A stretch of 64,000 bases of DNA from Sphingomonas changbaiensis NBRC 104936 (GCF_000974765.1 NZ_BBWU01000003.1:27540-91539), one strand, 5' to 3'. Shown: positions 53,395 to 62,989, counted from the first letter of the stretch. Made by a program: numbers and translations. Notes: generated by a model not told the origin, from the letters alone.

Positions 53395-54576
53395 CTAGAG
53401 CTTCCGGCTCAGCTCCCGCATCGCATCGTCGAGGCCGTCGAGCGTCAGCGGGAACATGCGGCCGTTCATCAGCTCCTTCAGGATCGCGATCGACTGGGAA
53501 TAGCCCCAATGCTTTTCGGGCACCGGGTTCAGCCAGGCGGCGGCCGGATAGGTGTTGGTGATGCGGTGCATCCAGACCGCGCCGGCCTCCTCGTTGAAAT
53601 GCTCGACCGATCCGCCCGGATGCGTGATCTCGTAGGGGCTCATCGACGCGTCGCCGACGAAGATCAGCTTATAATCGTGGCCGTATTTGTGGAGCACGTC
53701 CCATGTGGGGGTTCGTTCGGAAAAGCGGCGGCGGTTGTCCTTCCACACGCCTTCATAGAGGCAGTTGTGGAAGTAGAAGAATTCGAGGTTCTTGAACTCG
53801 GCGGTGGCGGCGGAGAACAGCTCCTCGCAGAGCTTGATGTGCGGGTCCATCGAGCCGCCGACGTCGAGGAACAGCAGCAGCTTCACCGCATTGTGCCGTT
53901 CCGGGCGCATATGGATATCGAGCCAGCCCTGGCGCGCGGTGCCGTCGATCGTCGCGTCGATATCGAGCTCGTCGGCCGCACCTTCGCGCGCGAAACGGCG
54001 CAGGCGGCGGAGCGCAATCTTGATGTTGCGGGTGCCGAGCTCTTTCGTTGAATCGAGGTTCTTGAATTCGCGCTTGTCCCAGACCTTCACCGCGCGGCCG
54101 TGGCGGCCCTGCTCCTGGCCGATCCGCACGCCTTCGGGATTGTAGCCATGGGCGCCGAAGGGCGAGGTGCCGCCCGTGCCGATCCATTTATTGCCGCCCT
54201 GATGGCGTTCCTTCTGTTCCTCGAGCCGCTTCTTCAGCGTCTCCATGATCTCTTCCCAGGAGCCGAGCTTCTCGATCTCGGCCATCTGCTCTTCGGTCAG
54301 GTACAGCTCGGCGATCTTGCGTAGCCATTCCTCCGGGATCGGCACGGCTTCCGTGCCGTAGCTGGTCTCGATGCCCTTGAAGACCTTTGCGAACACCTGG
54401 TCGAACCGGTCGAGCAACCCTTCGTCGTGCACGAAGGTCGCGCGGGCGAGATAGTAGAATTCCTCCGGACTGCGCCGGATCACGTCGCGGTCGAGTGCTT
54501 CCAGCAGCACCAGATGCTCTTTCAGCGAAGCCGGGATGCCGGCGTGCCGCAGCTCGTCCATGAAGTTGAAGAACAC
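53395..54576 (-). CDS. VWA domain protein, CoxE-like
   Basis: 393 residues from a GTG at 54576 (FFNFMDELRHAGIP is the usual CoxE start). The N-terminal half is helical with a charged linker, followed by a von Willebrand A domain from about residue 215. The MIDAS motif is D-V-G-G-S in LLFLDVGGSMD, with a later FVGDASM. CoxE-type proteins work with MoxR AAA+ ATPases as metal-insertion or assembly chaperones. The likely partner, the MoxR gene at 57536, is separated by two unrelated genes. It starts 10 bases after the GT39-like stop. Confidence 0.9.
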   Translation of the reverse strand: MFFNFMDELRHAGIPASLKEHLVLLEALDRDVIRRSPEEFYYLARATFVHDEGLLDRFDQVFAKVFKGIETSYGTEAVPIPEEWLRKIAELYLTEEQMAEIEKLGSWEEIMETLKKRLEEQKERHQGGNKWIGTGGTSPFGAHGYNPEGVRIGQEQGRHGRAVKVWDKREFKNLDSTKELGTRNIKIALRRLRRFAREGAADELDIDATIDGTARQGWLDIHMRPERHNAVKLLLFLDVGGSMDPHIKLCEELFSAATAEFKNLEFFYFHNCLYEGVWKDNRRRFSERTPTWDVLHKYGHDYKLIFVGDASMSPYEITHPGGSVEHFNEEAGAVWMHRITNTYPAAAWLNPVPEKHWGYSQSIAILKELMNGRMFPLTLDGLDDAMRELSRKL

Positions 54577-54586
54577 GGGCGGCGTT

Positions 54587-55990
54587 CTAATCCACTCGTT
54601 CGTAGAGCGTCCAGTTCTGTCCCGAAAAGCCATGCGATTCGGCCGCGGCGATGGCGCGGTAGGCGGCCCCGCAGCGCGTGACGCGCGGCGGGCCGCGCGA
54701 TCCGGCCCCGTAGCGGTCGATGAACAGATAGGGCCGCGCCGGGCAGGCGGTCGCGTAGCGGAGCGGGTAGGCTTGCTCCGCCGCCGCAACCACGACGAGC
54801 GCGATGCCGCTCTCACGTTCAACCAGCACCGTCGTGCCGCCGGGCGCTCGCGCCGCCATCGCGCGGATCGCCGGGCCGGGATCGCCACGTCGTGTCTCGA
54901 TCAGGTCGAGATTGGCCCAGGCGCTTCCCGCCGCGAAGGTCGTTAGCGCGGCGGCGGCAGCGAGCCGCCGCCAGCCGCGTGCGCGGATCAGGGCAGCCAG
55001 GCCTTCCCCCATTAGGAGGAGCAGCGCGAGGCCGATTAGCAGATAATAGCGTGGGTGGCCGGGATTCATCATCCGGAGCATCGCGAGGGACAGCGGAAAG
55101 GCGACGATCGCGATCCAGTACAGCGCCAGGCGCGAGGTGCCGAGCGCGCCGGCGAGGATCAGGACCGCAAGCGCGCCGGCGGGCAGCAACAGCGTGGTGA
55201 TCGGGACGCCGATCGCAAACCCCAGCATGCGGACGACGGCGTTCCAGAACTGCAGCAGCGTGAAGGGCTGATAGGCGCCGTAAGTAAACTCGGCTCTTCC
55301 CGACAGCGCGGGGCCGAACACCAGCAGCACGGCCGCGGCCAGGGCCGCGAGGCCGGGGCCGAACAGGCGCGCGGTGCGGGAGAGGGCGACGCGGGGCCCC
55401 TGGCGGTAGCAGAGCACGAGGAAAGCCCAGCCGACGATCGCACAGGCGGCGAACACCATCGTCAACTGAAACAGCGCCCCGACATAGAAGCAGGCGGCGA
55501 TCGCGATCGGATGGTCCGTCTTCGGGCGTCCGTCGAGCCAGCGATCGACCAGCCAGATCGCAATCAGCGCCGCGAGCATCATCGGCACGTACCCGCGCGC
55601 TTCCGATCCCAGTGTGACCAGCGCAGGCGAGAGGGCGAACAGGAGCGCGGTCACGACCCCGGCCGCCGGACTTCGCCTGAGGCCGATCGATCCGGCCACG
55701 ACGATCGCAGCCGTCCCGCTCAAGACGGACAGGGCGCGGGCGACGAGCGGCGGCGCGCCCAGGCCGACCCATTGCAGCCACAGCGAGTTCAGGTGGTGGT
55801 TGTTGTCGTGATTGATCCGCGTGAAGATGCCGAGCGGGGTTTCGGCATCGTGCGCGAACACCGCCGACCAAGCCTCGTCCAGCCACAATGCGCCTGCCGC
55901 GGCCTGGATGCGCAGGCTCAGTCCGGCAAGCGCGATGATGGCGATCCAGACGAGCGCGCGGTGTTCGGCTGCGGCGGGGCTGTTCTGCAC
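54587..55990 (-). CDS. GT39-like polytopic membrane glycosyltransferase
   Basis: 467 residues with about 10-11 membrane helices. LWLDEAWS (about residue 36) is the first-loop acidic motif of ArnT/PMT-type polyprenol-sugar transferases, and LGSEARGYVPMM follows in the second loop. The C-terminal 100 residues are periplasmic. It probably transfers a sugar from an undecaprenyl or dolichyl-type carrier to lipid or protein in the periplasm. The acceptor is unknown. Transcribed with the CoxE-like gene and divergent from the chemoreceptor. Confidence 0.8.
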   Translation of the reverse strand: MQNSPAAAEHRALVWIAIIALAGLSLRIQAAAGALWLDEAWSAVFAHDAETPLGIFTRINHDNNHHLNSLWLQWVGLGAPPLVARALSVLSGTAAIVVAGSIGLRRSPAAGVVTALLFALSPALVTLGSEARGYVPMMLAALIAIWLVDRWLDGRPKTDHPIAIAACFYVGALFQLTMVFAACAIVGWAFLVLCYRQGPRVALSRTARLFGPGLAALAAAVLLVFGPALSGRAEFTYGAYQPFTLLQFWNAVVRMLGFAIGVPITTLLLPAGALAVLILAGALGTSRLALYWIAIVAFPLSLAMLRMMNPGHPRYYLLIGLALLLLMGEGLAALIRARGWRRLAAAAALTTFAAGSAWANLDLIETRRGDPGPAIRAMAARAPGGTTVLVERESGIALVVVAAAEQAYPLRYATACPARPYLFIDRYGAGSRGPPRVTRCGAAYRAIAAAESHGFSGQNWTLYERVD

Positions 55991-56014
55991 CTGCGCGCTT
56001 TGGCCCGAGGCTGC

Positions 56015-56029
56015 TTAAGGCGGCGCTAA
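56015..56029. promoter_or_regulatory. near-consensus CtrA site between chemoreceptor and GT39 genes
   Basis: TTAA-GGCGGCG-CTAA, one base off TTAA-N7-TTAA. It lies 82 bases upstream of the chemoreceptor start and 25 bases upstream of the divergent GT39-like start. A further GGTTAAGC lies at about 56045. Confidence 0.4.
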
Positions 56030-56110
56030 TAACCGGCAGACGCGGTTAAGCGATCTTCAACCCCTTACCCCTAAGCCGCTGGCCAACATGCCAGAAACAA
56101 GAGCAGAAGA

Positions 56111-57511
56111 ATGATAGAGGGCGCGATCAAGGCGGCGGACCCGGGCGCAATCGACGCCGTCGCCAAATCATGCGGCGATCTCGCCGTCGGCTGCACCGGC
56201 GCGGCCACCTATGTGACGCAAGTCGCGGACAGTTTGGGCCGGCAGATGCAGATTCTTGCCGACCTGGAGCAGGTCACGGCTGCGCTGGAAGCGGATCAGC
56301 GGCGCGCCGCCGATTCGACCGACGAAGCGCGGCTGCTTGCCGAAAAAGCGGGCTCGAAGCTCGACGAAGGCACCAAGATTATCGCGCAGTCGCTGGGGGA
56401 TTTCACTGCCCTGACCGAGCTGGTCGTGCGGCTTGGCGAACAGGTCACGAACTTCGCGGCCGCCATGACTCAGGTTCAGCGGGTGACCGCCGGGATCGAT
56501 TCGATCGCGCGCACGACCAACATGCTGGCGCTGAACGCGGCCATCGAGGCAGAACGCGCCGGCGCGGCCGGCCGGACTTTCGCCGTGGTCGCGGCCGAAG
56601 TGAAGAAGCTTGCCCAGGATACTCGCGGCGCCACCGAAGAGATCAGCGCGACGGTCGCCTCGCTCGCGCATGAAGCCGAGACGTTCGTCGCCGAGATCGG
56701 CGCCGGCGTCGCCAAGAGCCGCGCCGCGCAATCGAGCTTCGGCAAGGTCAACGATACGGTGGCCGAAGTGGCGCAGATTGTCGAAATGGTCGAACAGCAG
56801 TCGGACGGCATCGCCCGCTCGACCAGCCTGATCCATGACAACGCGATCCGCGTGAAGGACGAACTGACCGGCTTCGCGCGCGAATCGCGGGCCAACGCCA
56901 AGCAGCTGGTCGACGCGCAGCAGACGATGGCCAAGATGGAGCTGCTGTCGAACAAGATGTTCGACCAGCTCGTCCACAGCGGCTTCGCCCACGACGACCA
57001 GCGCTATGTCGAGCTGGCGATCAGTGCGTGCGATGAGATCCAGAACCTGATTGAAGGCGCGATCGCGCGCGGCGAAATCGGCATGGCCGACGTGATGGAC
57101 ACCGATTACCGCCTGATCCCAGGGTCGAATCCGGAGCAGTTCGACACCCGCTTCAATGCCTTTGCCGATCGCTATATCCAGCCGATCATCGACCGCGTGA
57201 ACGCAAGCGATCCGGCGATCGAGGGCTCCGTGTGTTCGGACATCAACGGCTATCTGCCGACGCACCAAAGCGCACGATCCAAGCCGCCGCGGCCGGACGA
57301 TCCCGAGTGGAACGACCGCAATTGCCGCAACCGCCGCATCCTGCTCGACGACCAGACCGCACGCGCGATCAAGAGCGAAGCTCCGTTCATGATGTCGGTC
57401 TACCACCTCGACCGGGGCAGCGAGGCGATGATGGTCAAGAACGTCTTCGTGCCGCTCTGGATCAACGGAAAACGCTGGGGCAATTTCGAAATCGCCTACG
57501 TGAACCAGTAG
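56111..57511 (+). CDS. soluble methyl-accepting chemotaxis protein with C-terminal sensory domain
   Basis: 466 residues, no membrane helix. The coiled-coil signalling domain is N-terminal (about 30-270), with the hairpin tip [20 protein letters not shown] and [12 protein letters not shown]. The C-terminal 170 residues form a Cache/PilJ-like sensor-type alpha/beta domain with several Cys (CSDINGY, RNCRNRR) and the end FEIAYVNQ. The usual order is sensor first, so this is an inverted architecture for a cytosolic chemoreceptor. Canonical adaptation Gln/Glu sites are not clear. No che genes are in the window. Confidence 0.9.
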   Translation: MIEGAIKAADPGAIDAVAKSCGDLAVGCTGAATYVTQVADSLGRQMQILADLEQVTAALEADQRRAADSTDEARLLAEKAGSKLDEGTKIIAQSLGDFTALTELVVRLGEQVTNFAAAMTQVQRVTAGIDSIARTTNMLALNAAIEAERAGAAGRTFAVVAAEVKKLAQDTRGATEEISATVASLAHEAETFVAEIGAGVAKSRAAQSSFGKVNDTVAEVAQIVEMVEQQSDGIARSTSLIHDNAIRVKDELTGFARESRANAKQLVDAQQTMAKMELLSNKMFDQLVHSGFAHDDQRYVELAISACDEIQNLIEGAIARGEIGMADVMDTDYRLIPGSNPEQFDTRFNAFADRYIQPIIDRVNASDPAIEGSVCSDINGYLPTHQSARSKPPRPDDPEWNDRNCRNRRILLDDQTARAIKSEAPFMMSVYHLDRGSEAMMVKNVFVPLWINGKRWGNFEIAYVNQ

Positions 57512-57535
57512 GAAATCTTCGCCAGGGGAGGACCT

Positions 57536-58387
57536 TTATCCCGGCCGCCCCTGCCTTTTCGCCATGAACGCCAGGCGTTCGAACAGCATCACGTCCTGTT
57601 CGTTCTTCAGAAGAGCGCCGTGGAGTGGCGGGATCGCCTTGGTCGGGTCGCGGTTCTGGAGGACGTCCAGCGGCATGTCTTCGTGGAGCAGCAGCTTCAG
57701 CCAATCGAGCAGTTCGCTGGTCGACGGCTTCTTCTTCAGGCCGGGCACGTCGCGGACTTCGTAGAAGATGTCCATCGCGCGCTGGACCAGGATCTTCTGG
57801 ATGCCGGGGAAATGGACGTCGACGATCGCCTGCATCGTCTCCCGGTCGGGGAATTTGATGTAGTGGAAGAAGCAGCGGCGCAGGAACGCGTCGGGCAGTT
57901 CCTTTTCATTGTTCGAAGTGATGACGACGATCGGGCGTTCGGCGGCGCGGACCGTCTCCTTGGTTTCGTAGACGTGGAACTCCATCCGGTCGAGCTCGTG
58001 CAGCAGGTCGTTCGGAAACTCGATATCGGCCTTGTCGATCTCGTCGATCAGGAGGACGGGCAGTTGGGGCGAGGTGAACGCCTCCCACAGCTTGCCCTTG
58101 CGGATATAGTTGGAAATGTCGTGGACGCGGGGATCGCCGAGCTGGCCATCGCGCAGGCGCGCGACCGCATCATATTCGTAGAGGCCCTGGTGCGCCTTGG
58201 TGGTGGACTTGATGTTCCATTCGATCAGCGGCGCGCCGATCGCCGTCGCGATTTCCTGCGCCAGCACGGTCTTGCCGGTGCCGGGTTCGCCCTTCACCAG
58301 CAGCGGCCGGCGCAGCGTCACCGCGGCGTTGACTGCCACCTTCAGATCGTCGGTGGCGACATAGTCCCGCGTGCCTTCGAAGCGCAT
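57536..58387 (-). CDS. MoxR-family AAA+ ATPase
   Basis: 283 residues. Walker A GEPGTGKT (about 33-40), Walker B VLLIDEIDKAD (about 112), sensor ITSNNEKELPDAFLRRC and a C-terminal lid domain ending near MLFERLAFMAKRQ. MoxR ATPases act with VWA/CoxE proteins to mature or remodel enzymes. The gene precedes the chemoreceptor (convergent) and is on the same strand as, but not adjacent to, the CoxE-like gene. The two genes between them look inserted. Confidence 0.95.
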   Translation of the reverse strand: MRFEGTRDYVATDDLKVAVNAAVTLRRPLLVKGEPGTGKTVLAQEIATAIGAPLIEWNIKSTTKAHQGLYEYDAVARLRDGQLGDPRVHDISNYIRKGKLWEAFTSPQLPVLLIDEIDKADIEFPNDLLHELDRMEFHVYETKETVRAAERPIVVITSNNEKELPDAFLRRCFFHYIKFPDRETMQAIVDVHFPGIQKILVQRAMDIFYEVRDVPGLKKKPSTSELLDWLKLLLHEDMPLDVLQNRDPTKAIPPLHGALLKNEQDVMLFERLAFMAKRQGRPG

Positions 58388-58440
58388 TCCCGGCCTTTCC
58401 GTTGCTGGCCCGGCCGGGATAGGTGACGTTTACGAGAGCG

Positions 58441-59109
58441 TCAAACCCCCGACCGGGCCTGCTGACGCGCCTCGAGCAGGTCCCACAGGCCGCGATGCTG
58501 CGCGAGCAGCTGCTGCGCGCCGAAACTCATCGCGCGCTCGAACGACGGTGTTTCCGCCACGATCATCGCGACGGTCCGGGTTTCTTCCTCATCCGGCAGC
58601 GCGCAATCGCCCGGGGCGATCGATACGCGGCGCGCGGCGGCTTCCAGCACGGCGCGCACGGCCCGCCAGTCGAGCGCCAGCGCGAAGGCGGCGCCGAGCG
58701 CGCAGCCGGCCCGTTCGGACTGGGCGAGCATGTCGAGCGCATGGCTCTGCTGCAGCACCGCGGCCTGGCACTCCGCCTGGCCCGGCGTGCTCGGCAGCGG
58801 TCCGGTGGCGACGGCTAGCCGGGTCAGCAGCGCGCGCTCGGCCGCGAACGCCTCGGCGGCGGCGGCTAGCCAGCCGTGCGCGGCCGGATGGCCGGCCTTC
58901 CTTGCAGCGTGATCGATCACGCCGGGAAAGCGGCCGTGGAGCACGGACAGATAATGGGCGGCATCGGCGAGGTTGCGCATCGCTTCGGGGCCGGCGGTCA
59001 GCTCCGTCGCTTGCGGATAGGCGTGGCCGGCGCTCCCCTCTGCGTACACCAGCGAAACCAGCAGGTCCGCGACCTGTTCGCTGCGTGCCGTTTCGATCGC
59101 CTGACTCAT
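58441..59109 (-). CDS. helical protein of unknown function
   Basis: 222 residues from the ATG at 59109 with GGGAT upstream; the open frame to 59322 is not protein-like and covers the MerR promoter. The protein is Ala/Leu/Glu-rich and mainly helical, with HYLSVLHGRFPGVIDHAA and RRVSIAPGDCALPDEEETRTVAMI. It appears cytosolic. I think it resembles an uncharacterised sphingomonad family (DUF6975) but cannot confirm it. Confidence 0.7.
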   Translation of the reverse strand: MSQAIETARSEQVADLLVSLVYAEGSAGHAYPQATELTAGPEAMRNLADAAHYLSVLHGRFPGVIDHAARKAGHPAAHGWLAAAAEAFAAERALLTRLAVATGPLPSTPGQAECQAAVLQQSHALDMLAQSERAGCALGAAFALALDWRAVRAVLEAAARRVSIAPGDCALPDEEETRTVAMIVAETPSFERAMSFGAQQLLAQHRGLWDLLEARQQARSGV

Positions 59110-59229
59110 TGCTTCATCCCTATTGTGGCACGCGCTCCGCCAAGCGCCGGCCATCGATTGGGCAAGGGAAATAGGCCCATGGCCGTAAAGAGGTGGTTTA
59201 TGCGGGGGGCGGGGAACGCGGTTAACAGC

Positions 59230-59260
59230 TTGACGCTTACGTAAATGGGATGCTTTACGT
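59230..59260. promoter_or_regulatory. palindromic operator and promoter region of the MerR gene
   Basis: TTGACG (59230) could be a -35. It runs into the perfect palindrome TTACGTAA (59237-59244), and ACGTAAA (59239-59245) is inversely repeated as TTTACGT (59254-59260). Such elements before MerR genes are usually autoregulatory. Confidence 0.55.
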
Positions 59261-59307
59261 GGCCCATGGCCACTCCGCACCACGCGATCGTCGAAACGCC
59301 GGATATG

Positions 59308-59691
59308 CAGAACCGGCATCAATATTCGATAACCGATTTGTCCGAGGAATTCGACGTCACGCCGCGCGCGCTACGCTTTTACGAGGAAGAGGGGCTGATC
59401 CAGCCGATCCGGCGGGGAACGACCCGCATCTACACCAAGCGCGACCGCGCGCGGCTCGCCTGGATTTTGCGCGCGAAGCGGACCGGATTCAGCCTCGCCG
59501 AAATTCGCGAGATGATCGACCTCTATGACGTCGGTGACGGTCGCCACATGCAGCGGCGCGTGACTATCGAGAAGTGCAACGCGCGGATCGAGCTGCTGAA
59601 GCGCCAGCGCCTCGACATCGACGCGCAGATCGACGAGCTGATCCGCTTCGTGAAGATGGTCGAAAAGGTCGAGGCGCAGGCGAGTCATTGA
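59308..59691 (+). CDS. MerR-family regulator, LiuR-like
   Basis: 127 residues from the ATG at 59308; ATGs at 59266 or 59245 give longer forms that would overlap the operator. The winged helix [20 protein letters not shown] is followed by [19 protein letters not shown] and a dimerisation coiled coil that ends VEKVEAQ. There are no metal-binding Cys, so it is not a metal sensor. It matches regulators of branched-chain or fatty acyl-CoA degradation. The acyl-CoA dehydrogenase just downstream is the probable target. The two are separated by the palindromic repeat pair. Confidence 0.88.
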   Translation, partial: QNRHQYSITDLSEEFDVTPRALRFYEEEGLIQPIRRGTTRIYTKRDRARLAWILRAKRTGFSLAEIREMIDLYDVGDGRHMQRRVTIEKCNARIELLKRQRLDIDAQIDELIRFVKMVEKVEAQASH

Positions 59692-59698
59692 TCCGCGT

Positions 59699-59760
59699 GC
59701 TCCGGCGAAGGCCGGAGCGGTGCGAACTATCGTGCCGGCTGCTCCGGCCTTCGCCGGAGC
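59699..59760. repeat. inverted pair of REP-like palindromes
   Basis: GCTCCGGC-GAAG-GCCGGAGC (59699-59718) and its exact reverse complement GCTCCGGC-CTTC-GCCGGAGC (59741-59760) are 22 bases apart. They lie between the MerR and acyl-CoA dehydrogenase genes, as in BIME-type elements. It could also attenuate transcription. Confidence 0.8.
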
Positions 59761-59778
59761 GCGGTTTTGGAGACCGGA

Positions 59779-61581
59779 ATGCCCCAATACACCCCGCCCG
59801 TTCGCGACACGCGGTTTATCCTCGACCAGGTGATCGGGCTCGATCGCTACGCCAATCTGCCGGGATTCGAGAATGCGACCGCGGACACGATCGATGCAGT
59901 GCTGAATGAAGGCGGGCGCTTTGTCGCGGAAGTGCTGTTCCCGCTGAACCAGGTCGGCGACCGCGAAGGATGCACGCGGAACGAGGACGGGTCGGTGACG
60001 ACGCCGACGGGCTTCAAAGAGGCGTATCGGCAGTTCGTCGAGGCTGGCTGGCCGACGCTCTCCGGCCCGGAGGAGTTCGGCGGCCAGGGGCTGCCGCACG
60101 TCGTGATGACCGCGTTCGAGGAATTCGCAATTTCGGCGAACATGGCGTTCATGATGTACCCCGGCCTGACCGCCGGCGCGACTGCCGCGATCCTGGCCAA
60201 GGGGTCGGACGAGCAGAAGGCGCTCTATTGCCCGAAGATGATCTCCGGCGAATGGGGCGGGACGATGAACCTGACCGAGCCGCAATGCGGGACCGATCTG
60301 GGCCTGATAAAGACCAAGGCCGAGCCGCAGGCAGACGGCAGTTATCGGATCACCGGCACCAAGATCTTCATTTCGGCGGGCGAGCACGATCTGACGGACA
60401 ACATCATCCACCTCGTTCTCGCCAAGACGCCCGACGCGCCGGACAGCGTGAAGGGCATCAGCCTGTTCATCGTGCCCAAGGTGCTGGTGAACGCGGACGG
60501 ATCGCTCGGCGAGCGGAACGCCGTCTCGTGCGGCTCGATCGAGCACAAGATGGGCATTCACGGCAACTCGACCTGCGTGATGAACTATGACGGCGCGACC
60601 GGCTTCCTTGTCGGAGAGGAGAATAAGGGCCTCGCCGCCATGTTCATCATGATGAACGCGGCGCGCCTCGGCGTCGGATTGCAGGGGCTCGGCGTGGCGG
60701 AAGTCGCCTACCAGAACGCCGTCACCTATGCGCACGACCGCCGCCAGGGCCGCGCGCTGACCGGCCCGGCCGAGCCCGAGCAAAAGGCCGATCCGCTGTT
60801 CGTCCACCCAGATGTCCGCCGCATGCTGATGGAAGGCAAGGCGCTGACCGAAGGGTTGCGCGCGCTGTGCCTGTGGGCGGCATTGCTGGTCGACCTGTCG
60901 CACGAGGCGCCGAGCGAGGAGGAGCGGGAGCGCGCGGACGCGCTGGTCGGGCTGCTGACGCCCGTGATCAAGGGCTTCGGCACCGACATGGGCTTCAGGA
61001 TCGCGACGGAGTCGCAGCAGGTCTATGGTGGCCATGGCTACATCGCCGAATGGGGCATGGAACAATATGTCCGCGATGCGCGGATCGCGATGATCTACGA
61101 AGGCACCAACGGGGTGCAGGCGATGGACCTGGTCGGCCGCAAGCTGCCGGCCAAGGGCGGGCAGGCGATCCAGGCCTTCTTCGCGATGGTTTCCGAAGAC
61201 GTCACGGCCGGCAAGGAGGGCCCGCAGGCAGCGTTGGCCGAAGCGCTGGGCGGATCGCTTGCCGAGCTCCAGACTGCGACGATGTGGCTGATGCAGAACG
61301 GTTTCGCCAATCCGAACAATGCCGGCGCGGGGGCGGTGCCCTATATGCACCTGATGGGGATCGTCAGCGTCGGGCTGATGTGGCTGCGCATGGCCGTCGC
61401 CGCGCAGAAGCAGCTCGATGCCGGCGAGGGCGATCAGGCTTTCCTGCAGGCAAAGCTCGTCACTGCCCGCTTCTGGTTCGATCGCATAGCGCCGCGCGCG
61501 GTGGGCCTTCGCAAGGAAATCGAGGGCGGATCGGAAGCGATGATGGCGCTGCGGCCCGAGGCCTTCGCGCGCGCCGCGTGA
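59779..61581 (+). CDS. acyl-CoA dehydrogenase (long type, DmdC/FadE12-like)
   Basis: 600 residues from the ATG at 59779 with GGAG upstream. The FAD-dependent first step of acyl-CoA oxidation. Conserved segments are MNLTEPQCGTDLG, ISAGEHDLTDNI, the catalytic Glu in YEGTNGVQAMDL, and the extra C-terminal helical domain (ending near REAFARAA) of the long subfamily related to 3-methylmercaptopropionyl-CoA dehydrogenase. A MerR regulator precedes it and a GNAT gene is coupled after it. No thiolase or hydratase is next to it. Confidence 0.93.
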   Translation: MPQYTPPVRDTRFILDQVIGLDRYANLPGFENATADTIDAVLNEGGRFVAEVLFPLNQVGDREGCTRNEDGSVTTPTGFKEAYRQFVEAGWPTLSGPEEFGGQGLPHVVMTAFEEFAISANMAFMMYPGLTAGATAAILAKGSDEQKALYCPKMISGEWGGTMNLTEPQCGTDLGLIKTKAEPQADGSYRITGTKIFISAGEHDLTDNIIHLVLAKTPDAPDSVKGISLFIVPKVLVNADGSLGERNAVSCGSIEHKMGIHGNSTCVMNYDGATGFLVGEENKGLAAMFIMMNAARLGVGLQGLGVAEVAYQNAVTYAHDRRQGRALTGPAEPEQKADPLFVHPDVRRMLMEGKALTEGLRALCLWAALLVDLSHEAPSEEERERADALVGLLTPVIKGFGTDMGFRIATESQQVYGGHGYIAEWGMEQYVRDARIAMIYEGTNGVQAMDLVGRKLPAKGGQAIQAFFAMVSEDVTAGKEGPQAALAEALGGSLAELQTATMWLMQNGFANPNNAGAGAVPYMHLMGIVSVGLMWLRMAVAAQKQLDAGEGDQAFLQAKLVTARFWFDRIAPRAVGLRKEIEGGSEAMMALRPEAFARAA

Positions 61582-62018
61582 CGCCTGAGATACGGCGCGC
61601 CGCTGCCGGTGACGCGGCGGCGCTGACACGCATGATGCACGAGTCCGCGGCTTATGCCGGCGCCTATGCCCGCATCCTGGATGGCTATGCCGTTACGCCC
61701 GACCAGATCGCGCGCGACCATGTGTTCGTCGCGGAAGAGGACGCAGTGCTCGGCTTCTACAGCCTGACGCTGGAGCCCGAAGCGGAGCTCGACCTGCTGT
61801 TCGTGGCCGAGCATGCGCAGGGCCGTGGCATCGGGCGGCTGCTGATGGATCATCTGCGCACGACCGCGGCAGCGCTCGGGATTTCGTCGATCCGGATCGT
61901 CTCGCACCCGCCGGCGCTCGGCTTTTATGAGGCAAGCGGCGCCGTCAGGATCGGCACGAAGCCGGCATCCGGCAAAGTCGGATGGGAGCGGCCGATCCTT
62001 GATCTTGCGATCGGGTGA
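61578..62018 (+). CDS. GNAT-family N-acetyltransferase
   Basis: 146 residues from a GTG that overlaps the dehydrogenase stop (GTGA). The acetyl-CoA binding segment is AEHAQGRGIGRLLMDHL (the Q/R-x-x-G-x-G/A motif), with SLTLEPEAELDLLFV before it and the FYEASGAVRIG end. The substrate is not predictable. The coupling with the dehydrogenase may just reflect co-transcription. Confidence 0.9.
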   Translation: MTPEIRRAAAGDAAALTRMMHESAAYAGAYARILDGYAVTPDQIARDHVFVAEEDAVLGFYSLTLEPEAELDLLFVAEHAQGRGIGRLLMDHLRTTAAALGISSIRIVSHPPALGFYEASGAVRIGTKPASGKVGWERPILDLAIG

Positions 62019-62022
62019 CCGG

Positions 62023-62202
62023 TCAGCCGGCCGGCACGCTGGTCGGGTTGTTCTGTTCCTTGTTCACGCCGGCGGTGCCCATCACGCCATCGTCTTCGGC
62101 GGCGCCGCCCTCGATCGGTTCCTTCGGGATCGGACCCTTGGGCTTGGTGCTGCCGACCGACTTCTCGTCGGGCGAGTCGATCGGGTTCTTGGGATTGGTC
62201 AT
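62023..62202 (-). CDS. 59-residue hydrophilic protein
   Basis: Starts ATG at 62202 with AAAGGAG 8 bases upstream. The product is rich in Pro, Lys, Glu and Asn with repeated NPKNP/KPKGPIPKEP-like turns, and probably disordered. No known family. It lies between the convergent GNAT gene and truA. Confidence 0.6.
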   Translation of the reverse strand: MTNPKNPIDSPDEKSVGSTKPKGPIPKEPIEGGAAEDDGVMGTAGVNKEQNNPTSVPAG

Positions 62203-62248
62203 CGCGGACTCCTTTTGAGGGGAGACAACGCCGCGCGTTCCGATCCGT

Positions 62249-62989
62249 TCAGGAGTAGCGGGCTTCGACGAAGTAAAGTCCGTCCGGCGGCGCGTTGAAT
62301 CCGAGCGCCGCTCGGTCGCGCGCTTCCAGCGCAGCGGCGAGATCGTCCGCACTCCATTTCGCTTGCCCGACCAGCGCCAGGCAGCCGACCATCGATCGAA
62401 CCTGATGGTGCAGGAACGAACGGGCCTCGGCGAAGATCGTGAGCCGATCGCCCGCACCGGCCACGTCCAGTCGGTCCAATGTCTTGACCGGGCTTTCCGA
62501 CTGGCAATGCGCCGAGCGAAAGGTTGTGAAATCGTGCCGCCCGACCAGAATCTGCGCAGCCTGATGCATTGCCCCGGCGTCGAGCAGCGTCGGCACCCGC
62601 CAGGCAAGCCCCGCTTCCCAAGTCAGCGGCGCGCGGCGGTTGACGATCCGGTATTCATAGGCGCGGCCGATGCACGAAAAGCGCGCGTGCCAGTCGTCGG
62701 GCACGATCTCGGCGGCAAGAATCGCGACCGGATCGGGGCGGAGCAGAGCGTTCAATCCCTCCATCAGCCGAAAGGGGGTGACGTCGCGCTCCAGCTCGAC
62801 ATGCGCGCGCATCGCGAGCGCATGAACGCCGGCGTCGGTCCGACCGGCAGCGTGGACCACGGCAGCCTCGCCCGTCATTCGCTCGACGGCCGTCTCGATT
62901 GCCTGCTGGACGCTCGGCCCATGGTCCTGGCGCTGCCAGCCCATGAATGGCCGCCCGTCATATTCGACGGTGAGGGCGTAGCGCGTCAC
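62249..62989 (-). CDS. truA: tRNA pseudouridine(38-40) synthase
   Basis: 246 residues, full length. The catalytic Asp lies in [13 protein letters not shown] near residue 52, with [10 protein letters not shown] at the start, RAYEYRI and the end [14 protein letters not shown]. It modifies uridines 38-40 of the anticodon arm. The start overlaps fmt by 4 bases, a common alphaproteobacterial pairing. Confidence 0.97.
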   Translation of the reverse strand: MTRYALTVEYDGRPFMGWQRQDHGPSVQQAIETAVERMTGEAAVVHAAGRTDAGVHALAMRAHVELERDVTPFRLMEGLNALLRPDPVAILAAEIVPDDWHARFSCIGRAYEYRIVNRRAPLTWEAGLAWRVPTLLDAGAMHQAAQILVGRHDFTTFRSAHCQSESPVKTLDRLDVAGAGDRLTIFAEARSFLHHQVRSMVGCLALVGQAKWSADDLAAALEARDRAALGFNAPPDGLYFVEARYS

